Shown here piece after piece: positions 33,713 to 42,045 of a stretch of DNA of 47,581 nt. The position numbers were made by a program, and so were the translations under genes. This DNA is from Methanobacteriota archaeon (lineage in GTDB: Archaea > Methanobacteriota > Methanobacteria > Methanobacteriales > Methanobacteriaceae): assembly GCA_023436175.1 (NCBI GenBank), contig JAEZKE010000125.1:1-47581 (forward strand), read 5' to 3'. Position 1 is the first letter of the stretch; every line of letters starts with the position of its first letter. The notes under the pieces are model-generated. The model was not told where the DNA came from, did not search any database, and saw only the letters and a program-made list of their open reading frames with translations.

Positions 33713-34783
33713 TCATTGCTTAATCCATTCTTTTTGTATTTTATGTAATAGCGGGTGATTATACATTTTAATTCTAATCTTTATGATGTTTAAAACAATC
33801 TTTATAAGCTCTAATACTTTATTAGATTTTAATGAATAGTTTATAGCTTTTTTTATGTAGAATATGGATTTATTCAAATTATTACTTCCAAAAACGTATG
33901 ATAGAGGATAATATTTCAGCATTGTAATTAGCAAATTCTTATTATAATGATATTTCATTAGATCAGATATTTCATGCTGATTTATGTCTTCTGAAATGCC
34001 TCTTTTGTGATAAACAATGGAATTTACTGCTAAAATAGATTTAAAACCATTTAACCTGATTCTCCATGAAAGATCCACATCTTCAAATATCACAAAAAAA
34101 TCTTCGTCAAATAATCCAATATTTTTTAAAACTTCATTTGGGTAAATAGCTGCAGCAGCACAGGCTCCAAATATTTCTTTATCCTTTTTAAGAGGATTAT
34201 ATCTCGAATTGATTCCTTTATCCATTGCACTCCAAATATGAATTTCTTGACCTAAAGAATCTATGAATTTTCCATCAGGTTTTAGAAGCAGCGACTGGAT
34301 GCTCCCTACTTTTTCATAATTTTGGGCTGTTTTTATTAGTTCTGTAAGAAAATCAGGGTTTACTATAGTATCATTATTGAGAATTAGTACATATGATGGA
34401 TCAGTATTCAATGCGAACTTTATTCCAACGTTGTTTCCTCCAGCAAAACCATAATTTTTGTTATTTTTAATTATAGTTATTTTTTTATAGGGAGGTAAAT
34501 TACAGCTATTTGTTCTATTTTTAAATGTTTTAATTTCTTTTTCTGTGTATTCAAAGATTTTAATAGGTTTATTTAATGAATGGTATTTAATATATTTGGA
34601 TTTAACCTCAATTTTCCCTTTACAGTACTCCTTTATTTTTTCTATAGAACTATCAATAGAATTGTTATCTACCACTATGATATCATAATTGGAATAATTA
34701 ATTTGATAAATAGATTCAAGACATTCTATAGTGTCTTTCCAGCCGTTCCAGTTCAGGACAATTATAGAAACCATCGGGCTCAT
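33713..34783 (-). CDS. Family 2 glycosyltransferase (rhamnosyltransferase-like), paralogue 3 of 3
   Basis: A 356-residue GT-A enzyme. VSIIVLNWNGWKDTIECLES, VVDNNSIDSSIEKIKEYCKG and VLILNNDTIVNPDFLTELIK are in the family order; EDVDLSWRIRLNGFKS is the acceptor-side segment. It shares the inserted region (KIEVKSKYIKYHSLNKPIKI) with the other two but diverges in its C-terminal half and lacks their obvious membrane segment. I chose the ATG at 34783, preceded by GAGGT; a TTG at 34795 is also in frame. It lies 24 bases before the next GT2 gene, consistent with one operon formed by tandem duplication. Confidence 0.85.
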   Translation of the reverse strand: MSPMVSIIVLNWNGWKDTIECLESIYQINYSNYDIIVVDNNSIDSSIEKIKEYCKGKIEVKSKYIKYHSLNKPIKIFEYTEKEIKTFKNRTNSCNLPPYKKITIIKNNKNYGFAGGNNVGIKFALNTDPSYVLILNNDTIVNPDFLTELIKTAQNYEKVGSIQSLLLKPDGKFIDSLGQEIHIWSAMDKGINSRYNPLKKDKEIFGACAAAAIYPNEVLKNIGLFDEDFFVIFEDVDLSWRIRLNGFKSILAVNSIVYHKRGISEDINQHEISDLMKYHYNKNLLITMLKYYPLSYVFGSNNLNKSIFYIKKAINYSLKSNKVLELIKIVLNIIKIRIKMYNHPLLHKIQKEWIKQ

Positions 34784-34899
34784 TTGGGACCTCAAATAAC
34801 TGATATAACTTTACTATCTAAACTAAGCAATTTTTAACTCATATTTCTTGTTTTTTTACATTTTTAAGCGAAATCATCTAATCTATCAAGTATATGATA

Positions 34900-35565
34900 T
34901 CATATTTCAGCTACTGCATACAGACGATAATATAAGGAAGATTTAATGAATTTTAATTTGTTAAAAAAATTAATCGGTAATCGTACCCAGAGGGGTAAAC
35001 CTGTAATTAACCATAATTGATTTAAATTAATAGGATCATCTTCTATAACTTTAAATGTCTTAAATTCTTTTGAAATTAGGCTTTCTAAGTCTTTTTTTGT
35101 GAAAAAATTAACATGATCCTTTTCTAAAATATGTTCGTAGGTTAATCCTGATGATTTAAGTTCAAAAAACTGGGTACAGTTTGGCACGCTTATAAGTATA
35201 TTCTTCTTTGCCACTCTTTTTGATTCCTTTAAAATTTCATGGGGTTTATCCACGTGTTCTAAAATTTCAAACAATAAAACAGTATCAAAAGAATTATCTG
35301 GAAACTCTAAATTGTTACCTTCCATTGTATATGCTTCTATGCCATTTTCTCGTGCTTTTTCAACATATTTGGAATTTATATCTGCACCTGTACATTTAAA
35401 TCCAAGATGGTTTAAGCTACTGCAATAACCTCCTGTAGCACATCCTAAATCCAATATTCTATTTCCAGCATGACGAGTAACAAAATTAATTGATTTTAAG
35501 GAGGCACATGGCTCTATAGATAAATACCAGTTTTTAGTATCCCGGAATATTTCGTTACTTTCCAT
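34900..35565 (-). CDS. Class I SAM-dependent methyltransferase
   Basis: A 221-residue protein with the Methyltransf_11-type core: RILDLGCATGGYCSSLNHLG (motif I, near residue 36), a following acidic GADINSKYVEKARENG, NSFDTVLLFEILEHVDKPHE (motif II region) and ILISVPNCTQFFELKSSG. Placed between the flippase and the GT2 genes, it likely methylates a sugar or glycan end, a common cap in archaeal surface glycans. AGAGGTATTTTA before the ATG supports the start. The target is not visible from sequence. Confidence 0.85.
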   Translation of the reverse strand: MESNEIFRDTKNWYLSIEPCASLKSINFVTRHAGNRILDLGCATGGYCSSLNHLGFKCTGADINSKYVEKARENGIEAYTMEGNNLEFPDNSFDTVLLFEILEHVDKPHEILKESKRVAKKNILISVPNCTQFFELKSSGLTYEHILEKDHVNFFTKKDLESLISKEFKTFKVIEDDPINLNQLWLITGLPLWVRLPINFFNKLKFIKSSLYYRLYAVAEI

Positions 35566-35701
35566 TAAAATACCTCTTTGATAGTCAATATTTTGGATTA
35601 TTTAACTCCATGATTATCCTTTTTTAAGGATTTTTTCAATTATTTGAAGATTATTTTGGTAAAAACACCGTATAATATTATATTACTTATTTGTAATATA
35701 T

Positions 35702-37132
35702 TCATCTTCTTATTTGTTTTATTAACATTATATCAACTTCATCGATGCATCCAATTATATAAATAATGATAAAATACAGTAAAGTAGCCATAATACATAA
35801 TAAAAATAGATTTAAATCCTTAAAATAGAAAATAAATATACTCATAATTAAAGTAGCAAATAATACCTTAGATAGATCATTTATAACTGTTTTATAATGG
35901 ATTCCATACCCAATTTTATAAGTAACCAAAAAAATATACCCTGTTGAAATTATAGCAGCTATAAGCGTTGAAAAACTGGCTCCAATATAACTAAAGGATG
36001 GTATTAAAAATAAATTTAATGCTATATTTATTGCTGCAGACATTACGGATATTTTAGTTATAATGAACTGTTTATTTATAGATTGTAATAACTGTACAAA
36101 TGGGGCCCCTGCAAAAGTTAGTATAATTGTCCATATCAATATTTGTAAAGCAATTATTGATTGTGTGTATCCTGAGCCAAATATCATTAATATAATTTTA
36201 TCTGATAGAATCGTTATTCCTACCCCTGCTGGAACTCCAAGTATAATCATATATTTGAAATATTTTTCATTCATCAGTTTGAGAGAATCCTTTGAGGAAG
36301 TATAAAATTGTGACATAACTGGAAAAATAGCCATATTAACCGCATTTGGTATAAACAGCAGTATTAACATTAACCGATATGCAGCGCTGTACCATCCAAC
36401 TACTTCCGCTCCCTGTGCTATTGAGAGCATCACAGAATCAATATAATTGTACAGCATTCCACTGAGGGCAGTTACACCAAATGGCCAGGATTCTTTTATT
36501 GTTAGCTTCCAAAAAGAAAAATCAATTTTAAGTTCAGGTAATGGAAATTTTTGTACATATTTTATAATAATATAAGCCGAAACTAACGCAGCAGAAATTA
36601 CATTAAGAAAGGCGAAAAAAATAATGCCTAAATTATAATATATCATAATTCCAGTGCCTAAAAGCATTATAATAGAGCTCAATATAGTACTCAATGATAT
36701 ATATTCCATTTTCTCATTTACCTGGAAAATAGCACCTAAAATACCCGCAAATGATCCTACTATCACTGATACTGTGAGGATATAAATGACATTTTTAACG
36801 ATTTCTGTATATCCAATTATGTTGGTAATGATCATTATCAGTCCAAATGTTAAAATAGATAGGATAACTTTTATAACAAGAATATTGGTGAGGTATTTAT
36901 CTCTAGCAGATAGATTCCTGGAAACTTCTCTTACCATAAGTGTGCTCATGCCTAAATCTACTATAATACCCATAATTCCAGTAATAGAAAGTGCAATAGA
37001 CCATATGCCAAATATATTGGCCCCAAAGTATCTTGCAGCGTACATTGTTATGAAAAATGTGAATATATAACTTACAATTTGGGATAATAGCAAAGCACCG
37101 GTATTTTTTGCTATTATACGAACTCTACTCAT
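35702..37132 (-). CDS. Wzx-like oligosaccharide flippase (MOP superfamily)
   Basis: A 476-residue membrane protein with about 12-14 hydrophobic segments. N-terminal IAKNTGALLLSQIVSYIFTF, then RYFGANIFGIWSIALSITGI and GMSTLMVREVSRNLS, are characteristic of polysaccharide flippases. It would move a finished lipid-linked glycan across the membrane. It is unlike the flippase at 11664-13118 in detail, so the two probably serve different glycans or arose separately. GGGCG precedes the ATG. It is the first gene after a 400-base gap and may start the main minus-strand assembly operon. Confidence 0.88.
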   Translation of the reverse strand: MSRVRIIAKNTGALLLSQIVSYIFTFFITMYAARYFGANIFGIWSIALSITGIMGIIVDLGMSTLMVREVSRNLSARDKYLTNILVIKVILSILTFGLIMIITNIIGYTEIVKNVIYILTVSVIVGSFAGILGAIFQVNEKMEYISLSTILSSIIMLLGTGIMIYYNLGIIFFAFLNVISAALVSAYIIIKYVQKFPLPELKIDFSFWKLTIKESWPFGVTALSGMLYNYIDSVMLSIAQGAEVVGWYSAAYRLMLILLFIPNAVNMAIFPVMSQFYTSSKDSLKLMNEKYFKYMIILGVPAGVGITILSDKIILMIFGSGYTQSIIALQILIWTIILTFAGAPFVQLLQSINKQFIITKISVMSAAINIALNLFLIPSFSYIGASFSTLIAAIISTGYIFLVTYKIGYGIHYKTVINDLSKVLFATLIMSIFIFYFKDLNLFLLCIMATLLYFIIIYIIGCIDEVDIMLIKQIRR

Positions 37133-37533
37133 TCATTATTCGCCCTATGACATTTAAATTAAATTTTATTCTATTAACCTAAGTATAACATGTGTAAAGC
37201 TTAAAATAATGGCTATTATTAGTTTAAATTATGATTATGGAGTTAATAGGATGTAATTAAATATAAACTATCATTAAATTGAAAAATATTGATCATTACC
37301 CACTATTGTTTGAATATTATAGTATTATTGTAATATATTACTTACTTACAATAAATATATTTCTATTTATAATTTAGAGGTTTAATTTACAATAAAAATC
37401 AGAATATAGATAATAAGTTAAGTAATAATGGTATATTTTCTTGTTTATAAGTTTGAGAACACTAATGACGAATTTAAGTTAAAAAAAATAGTTTTTTATA
37501 TTTTTATTAAAAAAATAAAGTTAAATAATTATC
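37133..37533. other. AT-rich intergenic region, probable promoter of the flippase-led operon
   Basis: About 400 bases with no convincing reading frame on either strand. The stretch is extremely AT-rich, with several TATA-like runs (for example ATAAATATATTTC near 37350) but no repeated or structured element that I can pick out. It probably contains the minus-strand promoter for the gene at 35702-37132 and the end of the epimerase transcript's coding region. Confidence 0.5.
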
Positions 37534-38466
37534 TTAAGTTAGAATTTTTTTAAACCACTCCACAGTTTCTTCCAGTTCTTCCTTAAAATCAGTTTTTGGA
37601 TTATATCCTAATGATTTAGCTTTAGATATGTCTGATAATGAATATTTTATATCTCCTGGGCGTTCTTTTTCATATACTGGCTTTATGTCCTTTCCAATAA
37701 TCTCATTTATCATCTCAAGCAGCTGGTTGATGGTAGTGCTTTTTCCAAGGCCAATGTTGAACGCACCGGTTAATTTTGATTTTGCTGCCATGATGTTGGC
37801 AGCTACTATGTGTTTTACTGAAACAAAATCTCTGCTTTGTTCTCCATCCCCGTATATAACAGGACTTTCATTTTTAAGTATTTTATCAATAAAAATAGGT
37901 ATTACAGCTGCATACTGTGAATTAGGATCCTGTCTTGGCCCAAAAACATTGAAATATCTAAGGGAAACAGTTGGCAGCCCATATATTTCAGAAAATACAT
38001 TGCAATATAACTCTCCTGTAGCTTTACCAACCGCATATGGTGATAATGGGTTAATGGGATTATCTTCATTAAGTGGTAATGCTTCTGTTTCTCCATAAAC
38101 AGCTGATGAAGAGGCAACTACTACTTTTTTAACGTCGGTATTCTTTGCAGCTTCAAGAACTTTTAAGGTTCCTGTGATATTAACTTCGTTTGAATAAAGT
38201 GGGTCCTCTACACTTTTTTGAACACTGGTTACAGCTGCTTCATGGAAAACATAATCTACTCCGTCAAAAAGCTCATTTAAATTAATTGAAGTCATATCTC
38301 CGAGTGTTGTATCAATTTTAGAAAGATTAAGATGTTCTATATTTTCTACTTTTCCAGTTGACTGATCATCAATGATAACCACCAGATTATTTTCACTCAG
38401 CTTTTCAACAAGATGGGATCCAATAAATCCGAGACCGCCTGTAACTATGACTTTTTTATTTTTCAT
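37534..38466 (-). CDS. NAD-dependent UDP-sugar 4-epimerase-like protein
   Basis: A 310-residue extended SDR protein. VIVTGGLGFIGSHLVEKL binds NAD near residue 5, HEAAVTSVQKSVEDP and ASSSAVYGE supply the Ser, and LSPYAVGKATGELY holds the Tyr-x3-Lys pair. RYFNVFGPRQDPNSQYAAVI and YGDGEQSRDFVSVKHIV are typical of UDP-glucose/UDP-GlcNAc 4-epimerases such as GalE and WbpP types. It would supply UDP-galactose or UDP-GalNAc to the cluster; galU at 3538 could feed it UDP-glucose. AGAGGAATCACC before the ATG fixes the start. A dehydratase role is less likely. Confidence 0.85.
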   Translation of the reverse strand: MKNKKVIVTGGLGFIGSHLVEKLSENNLVVIIDDQSTGKVENIEHLNLSKIDTTLGDMTSINLNELFDGVDYVFHEAAVTSVQKSVEDPLYSNEVNITGTLKVLEAAKNTDVKKVVVASSSAVYGETEALPLNEDNPINPLSPYAVGKATGELYCNVFSEIYGLPTVSLRYFNVFGPRQDPNSQYAAVIPIFIDKILKNESPVIYGDGEQSRDFVSVKHIVAANIMAAKSKLTGAFNIGLGKSTTINQLLEMINEIIGKDIKPVYEKERPGDIKYSLSDISKAKSLGYNPKTDFKEELEETVEWFKKILT

Positions 38467-38502
38467 GGTGATTCCTCTAAAATATTAAAGGCTTGAATAA
38501 GT

Positions 38503-38934
38503 TCAAGCTGTATTCACATACATATAAAGTGAACGATACACGTTTTGAGTATCTGGTAATTTGTACAATAAGAATTCCACTTTCTGATTTTTTCCTTGAG
38601 GAACGTGTAATTTAAATGGAATTTCTTTCTTTTCGTCGTTTTTAAGAGTAATATTTTCATTTTTTAAAACAGTTCGATTGATTTTAACCATTAACTGGTA
38701 TGTAATATTTGTGTATTCATGATTTACAATACCAATAGTTAAATTTCCGCTTTTACCCTCAGTTAAATTAGTTGGATAATCGGCTGCCTTTCCATTTTGT
38801 CCTAAAATATAAAATTCGGTAAATTTTTCTCCAGGCTGTGGAAAAACAGCAATGTGGACAACTGCAGCAGCTACAACGATAAGTGCAATGATTAAAATGA
38901 TTGACAACGATTTATCAAGGTTAAATTTACTCAT
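38503..38934 (-). CDS. DUF1616-domain membrane-anchored protein, short form
   Basis: A 143-residue protein: one N-terminal membrane segment (about residues 10-30) followed by an extracytoplasmic beta-rich domain. FPQPGEKFTEFYILGQNGKA, YPTNLTEGKSGNLTIGIVN and HVPQGKNQKVEFLLYK match the soluble part of archaeal DUF1616 proteins. Full DUF1616 proteins I know of are about twice this length with several membrane segments, so only the exposed half is present. The domain looks like an immunoglobulin-like fold; function unknown. Three N-x-T sequons could be glycosylated. GAAGGAAG precedes the ATG. It lies 36 bases upstream of the epimerase gene on the same strand. Confidence 0.78.
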   Translation of the reverse strand: MSKFNLDKSLSIILIIALIVVAAAVVHIAVFPQPGEKFTEFYILGQNGKAADYPTNLTEGKSGNLTIGIVNHEYTNITYQLMVKINRTVLKNENITLKNDEKKEIPFKLHVPQGKNQKVEFLLYKLPDTQNVYRSLYMYVNTA

Positions 38935-39238
38935 ATATAAACTTCCTTCTTTATGTATGTTAGATTCAATTTATAAAATTGCATATTTAAAAATTATTTC
39001 CTTAAATTAGATTGTATTTGTAGAATATTATTATTTTATTTATTTTGATAGTTATCTTTGTTTAATATATTCTGATTTACATAATACCTTTTTCTATTTA
39101 TGTATATATAAATTAAATTGATATATTAAAAAGGGAATATTGAGATATTTTTAAGATAAACAACAATAGACGACCATTTTAAAACTATGATAATTTGTTA
39201 TAGATTGTATCAAAATTTTTAAATAATAAATGATTAAA

Positions 39239-39313
39239 ATGTGCAGATGTTTGCCCAAGGAAGTTCTCATAGTTGAAGATGAGAAAATAGAGATAAAATG
39301 TCCGAAAGTGTAG
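39239..39313 (+). pseudogene. Possible relic of a response-regulator receiver domain
   Basis: A 24-codon frame from ATG at 39239 reads MCRCLPKEVLIVEDEKIEIK and then stops after CPKV. PKEVLIVEDEKIE is the exact style of a CheY-like receiver N-terminus (hydrophobic strand followed by the acidic pair). No continuing receiver sequence with the phospho-Asp is visible downstream, so if real it is a decayed fragment. A chance match is possible given its length. Confidence 0.35.
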
Positions 39314-39499
39314 CTTATGTGAAACCTGCATAGATTTTTGCTCTAATAATGCATGATAATTGATGATAACATATAAATTCTGAAAAACCCTGAGATATCA
39401 TGAATGATCTATAAAAAATATGTGTGTATAACTAATTTATGCTAATTTAAAAGTGTAATATGGTTTTATTAAGATATTTAATACTTAAAAAGGGATATA

Positions 39500-39718
39500 A
39501 TGCAAAAACATCTCAATTTTTCATTATTTTTGAGGATTATTTCAAAAACATTTATATGGGATAAAAACATAACTTGGTTTGTCGGAACTATGTTTCCTTG
39601 TTCCGGTATGACGAACAAGAAACAAAAATTCACCAAAAGCAATAAAATGGTTTTATTAAGCGATTTACCAATAATATGTAGCTTAAAACTATTAATAAGT
39701 TCTATAAATAATACATAA
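39500..39718 (+). CDS. Doubtful 72-residue hypothetical ORF
   Basis: An ATG at 39500 has GGGAT at a good distance, but the product (beginning MQKHLNFSLFLRIISKTFIW) matches nothing I recognise and the composition is that of random AT-rich DNA. Within it, TTGTTC at 39597-39602 pairs with GAACAA at 39612-39617. I list it because of the binding site; it may well be non-coding. Confidence 0.2.
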   Translation: MQKHLNFSLFLRIISKTFIWDKNITWFVGTMFPCSGMTNKKQKFTKSNKMVLLSDLPIICSLKLLISSINNT

Positions 39719-39817
39719 GTTGTAATAATAATGATTGGTAAATTTAAGGATTATATGGATAGATATGATAGAAATTATTGCCATCATACGCTATAATAAA
39801 AATGGGAAGGACTGAAA

Positions 39818-40168
39818 GTGAAAACATTTATATATTTAGTTGATCATCTTTTTATCATGATTATTCATGTTGATATTGTAACAGTGTTAAGTTATGTTCT
39901 TGCAGTGATATCTGCAATTATTGTAGGATTTATACTTAGACTTCCTTTACTTCCTGAAAGACCAATGAGGGATTCCTGGACAATAAGTATAATTTTTCCA
40001 ACTATCATAATTGCGCTGGGGCTATCTGCAATGGTTTTCGAACTTGGATGGAATGGAATAATAGTTGGAATCGTTGTAGGTGTATTGTCCGCATTAATTT
40101 CTAAATACTTACTTGAAAAAATTCTCCCAAGACATAATAACATGATTGGGGGTGAATCTGGTGAATGA
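39818..40168 (+). CDS. ehaA: Energy-converting hydrogenase A subunit EhaA
   Basis: A 116-residue integral membrane protein with about three hydrophobic segments. IGFILRLPLLPERPMRDSW-type sequence (here VGFILRLPLLPERPMRDSW) followed by ISIIFPTIIIALGLSAMVFE is the EhaA pattern as I remember it from methanogen eha operons. It is the first gene of the cluster; identity is supported mainly by its position before ehaB to ehaP. The start is GTG with AAGGA 5-9 bases upstream; an ATG at 39857 (MIIHVDIVTV) gives a shorter alternative. Role in the complex is structural or ion-translocating and not assigned. Confidence 0.8.
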   Translation: MKTFIYLVDHLFIMIIHVDIVTVLSYVLAVISAIIVGFILRLPLLPERPMRDSWTISIIFPTIIIALGLSAMVFELGWNGIIVGIVVGVLSALISKYLLEKILPRHNNMIGGESGE

Positions 40169-40664
40169 AATAATAGGAATCATAATTGCAGCAGTTCTTT
40201 GCTGGTTTAACTTCGTACTTATAGACACATGGATGGGTCTTCCTGAGAAACCAGGTGTCAAGGGTGCGGATGTTATTGGAAGAGATGTGAAAAAAAGAGG
40301 CGGAGATCTATCTGGTGGGTTCTTCCAGGGAAACATTGTATGCTCTCCTGATGCATCAGCAGGTACATTATTAAGTGCTATAGCCTGTTATACAATTGGT
40401 ATTCCTGCTGGCGGATTTATAGCTGCTTTACTTGTCTTTATTGGTAACAGACTCTGTGCAGACCCAGGTTATGCAGGTACAACTGGCGCACTCAGTATAA
40501 TGATTATAATAGCTTTAGCTTCATTTATTGGTATTCCTCCAGAGCAATTTATTGTAGGTATGTTGCTTGCAATTGTTACAATACAAGGATTAGATCACCC
40601 AAGAGCATCTAAATTACTTGGTAAAATTGCTAAAAAAATGGGAAGATACACAGATTTAACTTAA
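40161..40664 (+). CDS. ehaB: Energy-converting hydrogenase A subunit EhaB
   Basis: A 167-residue membrane protein. N-terminal IIAAVLCWFNFVLIDTWMG is one membrane segment, followed by a polar stretch (LPEKPGVKGADVIGRDVKKR) and three more hydrophobic segments including GNRLCADPGYAGTTGALSI. Assigned by position second in the eha series and by its glycine-rich membrane layout. I set the start at the GTG at 40161, five bases after GGGGGTGA, so it overlaps ehaA by 8 bases; a frame start at 40146 is less well placed. Followed by 58 bases before ehaC. Confidence 0.8.
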   Translation: MNEIIGIIIAAVLCWFNFVLIDTWMGLPEKPGVKGADVIGRDVKKRGGDLSGGFFQGNIVCSPDASAGTLLSAIACYTIGIPAGGFIAALLVFIGNRLCADPGYAGTTGALSIMIIIALASFIGIPPEQFIVGMLLAIVTIQGLDHPRASKLLGKIAKKMGRYTDLT

Positions 40665-40722
40665 AACTAAAACTTAAATTGATAAATGAATAAATTACAA
40701 TACATTAAAAAGGTAGGTAAAG

Positions 40723-40971
40723 ATGCTAATCGAGATTGTAGGGATTATAATTGTAATTATGGCCTTTAGAACCCTAATTGCTCGAGATAGAAGTGAAAGA
40801 ATGCTCTATCTAAATGCAATGAGTTTTGGTATATCTGCACTTATTGCCCTTTACATACAGACTCCCTTTGGAGCTATAATTGCAATAACTTATTTTGTAG
40901 CTTCTACAATAGGTTCAAATGCAATTGCATACTCAATTGGAAGAATACAAGAGGAAATTACTGTTAAATAA
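40723..40971 (+). CDS. ehaC: Energy-converting hydrogenase A subunit EhaC
   Basis: An 82-residue protein with about three hydrophobic segments: IVGIIIVIMAFRTLIARD, ISALIALYIQTPFGAII, and YFVASTIGSNAIAYSIGR. It has the size and layout of the DUF2109-type EhaC subunit. GGTAGGTAAAG precedes the ATG. Third in the collinear operon. Distant likeness to small Mrp antiporter subunits is plausible but unproven. Part of the membrane arm of the complex. Confidence 0.8.
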   Translation: MLIEIVGIIIVIMAFRTLIARDRSERMLYLNAMSFGISALIALYIQTPFGAIIAITYFVASTIGSNAIAYSIGRIQEEITVK

Positions 40972-40995
40972 AAATAATTTAAAATCGGTGGAATA

Positions 40996-41283
40996 ATGGC
41001 TATCTTAGATTTCATAAATATATCAACAGTATCAGCTGCAGTAGCTTTAATTGGAACAGCTGGTATAATACTACTCCCAAAGCCTGTTGATAAAGTGATA
41101 ATGTTTACTCTGCTTCAGGGAGGTTTTATAGGAATGATAGTGGCAGCAAAATACTTAGATGTTGCAGTAGCTGTTGCATTATTCGATCCAATTTCAACAG
41201 TTATCCTTTTAATTGGTATTATAAAACTCAATGATGTAAGACGAAAAAAACTGAAAGCCCAGGAGGAATCGAACATTGCTTGA
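40996..41283 (+). CDS. ehaD: Energy-converting hydrogenase A subunit EhaD
   Basis: A 95-residue protein with three membrane segments. The middle segment carries VIMFTLLQGGFIGMIVAAKY and the third ALFDPISTVILLIGIIKL; a basic C-terminal tail (RRKKLKAQ) faces the cytoplasm. The sequence resembles the MbhD/Mrp-type small subunits of antiporter-like complexes and the archaeal DUF2108 family. GGTGGAATA precedes the ATG. Its 3' end overlaps ehaE by 8 bases. Confidence 0.82.
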   Translation: MAILDFINISTVSAAVALIGTAGIILLPKPVDKVIMFTLLQGGFIGMIVAAKYLDVAVAVALFDPISTVILLIGIIKLNDVRRKKLKAQEESNIA

Positions 41284-41536
41284 TATTTACATATGGTTTT
41301 ATACAGGCTGTGCACTTGTAATATTGGGTAGTATTGGAACTGTTATTGGCCCTGGAGTTAAAGATCCTATAGTAAGGACATTAAACACAGAGGTAGCTGC
41401 AGTAGGGGTTTCAATGATATTCTTAACTTACAATCATACTATAGCTCTTCTTACTTTCGTTGCAGCAACTGTTATAATGACTATGATCCTTTTGAGGGCA
41501 ATCGTAAGACTTGAGGAGATGGGGGCAAAGGTATGA
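41276..41536 (+). CDS. ehaE: Energy-converting hydrogenase A subunit EhaE
   Basis: An 86-residue membrane protein with three hydrophobic segments. SIGTVIGPGVKDPIVRTLNT between the first two is the conserved loop, followed by VAAVGVSMIFLTYNHTIALL. It fits the DUF2107-type EhaE subunit. The start is TTG, supported by AGGAGG ten bases upstream inside ehaD, and the stop overlaps ehaF as ATGA. Translational coupling on both sides suggests fixed stoichiometry with its neighbours. Confidence 0.82.
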   Translation: MLDIYIWFYTGCALVILGSIGTVIGPGVKDPIVRTLNTEVAAVGVSMIFLTYNHTIALLTFVAATVIMTMILLRAIVRLEEMGAKV

Positions 41537-42045
41537 GAAGTATAGGGAGGCTTTTAAATGATTTAGCAAACCCTGATAATATTCCAAGGCTTTTCTCCTT
41601 AGTGCTTGGGATCGTGCTTATAACAGGTTTTGTAGTGCCCTTTGCATTAAATGATCACCAAATTTATCCAAGACCAGAACCACAGATTCAGATTAATTCA
41701 GGTGATCCTTTAGCACCTTATGACCGTGGCGGTTCTGTAATCGCTGATTTTGGTCTTAATGGTAACTTCCTGCTGGAACCTGGTATTATCAAATCTCAGT
41801 ATCCTCAATATTCAGTTAATGCAGGTAAAGTAACAGGTTATCTGTCTCCAATGGCGATATCAGTAAAAAACACAACCTTATATTATGGTACTTCAATTTA
41901 TTCATCTCCTGGTGGATTAATAGATGAAATTCTGTACTACTCAAGGGGTTTCGATACAATTCTTGAGTCCAGTATCTTGATGATGGCATTTGTAGTTGCT
42001 TCATTTATAGCACTTCAATTTACAATGAGGAGGGAAGAAGAATGA
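41533..42045 (+). CDS. ehaF: Energy-converting hydrogenase A subunit EhaF
   Basis: A 170-residue protein with one N-terminal and one C-terminal membrane segment, separated by an exposed loop of about 95 residues (IYPRPEPQIQINSGDP, YDRGGSVIADFGLNG, LIDEILYYSRGFDTILE). It corresponds to the DUF2106-type EhaF. The long loop should lie outside the membrane. It begins with ATGA overlapping the ehaE stop and ends with ATGA overlapping ehaG. Confidence 0.82.
   Translation: MRSIGRLLNDLANPDNIPRLFSLVLGIVLITGFVVPFALNDHQIYPRPEPQIQINSGDPLAPYDRGGSVIADFGLNGNFLLEPGIIKSQYPQYSVNAGKVTGYLSPMAISVKNTTLYYGTSIYSSPGGLIDEILYYSRGFDTILESSILMMAFVVASFIALQFTMRREEE

Larger units (their letters stand above)
38935..39817. 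other. Long AT-rich region between the glycan cluster and eha
   Basis: About 880 bases with no solid gene. It holds a possible response-regulator fragment (39239-39313), a doubtful ORF (39500-39718) and the presumed eha promoter close to 39740-39766. The first 300 bases, which should include the promoter of the divergent DUF1616 gene, are nearly all A and T. I see no tRNA, direct repeats or insertion-sequence ends. Confidence 0.6.

Noticed and set aside
37628..38098. 156-residue frame opposite the 4-epimerase gene
   Set aside because: It is antisense to a clear SDR gene with all catalytic motifs; it has no motif of its own.
39500..39718. Transposase remnant suggested by the inverted repeat TTGTTC/GAACAA
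   Set aside because: The repeat is only 6 bp, there is no paired copy at a distance, and the translation has no transposase motif.
40109..40336. Antisense frame in ehaA/ehaB
   Set aside because: It lies against two genes supported by operon order and ribosome binding sites.
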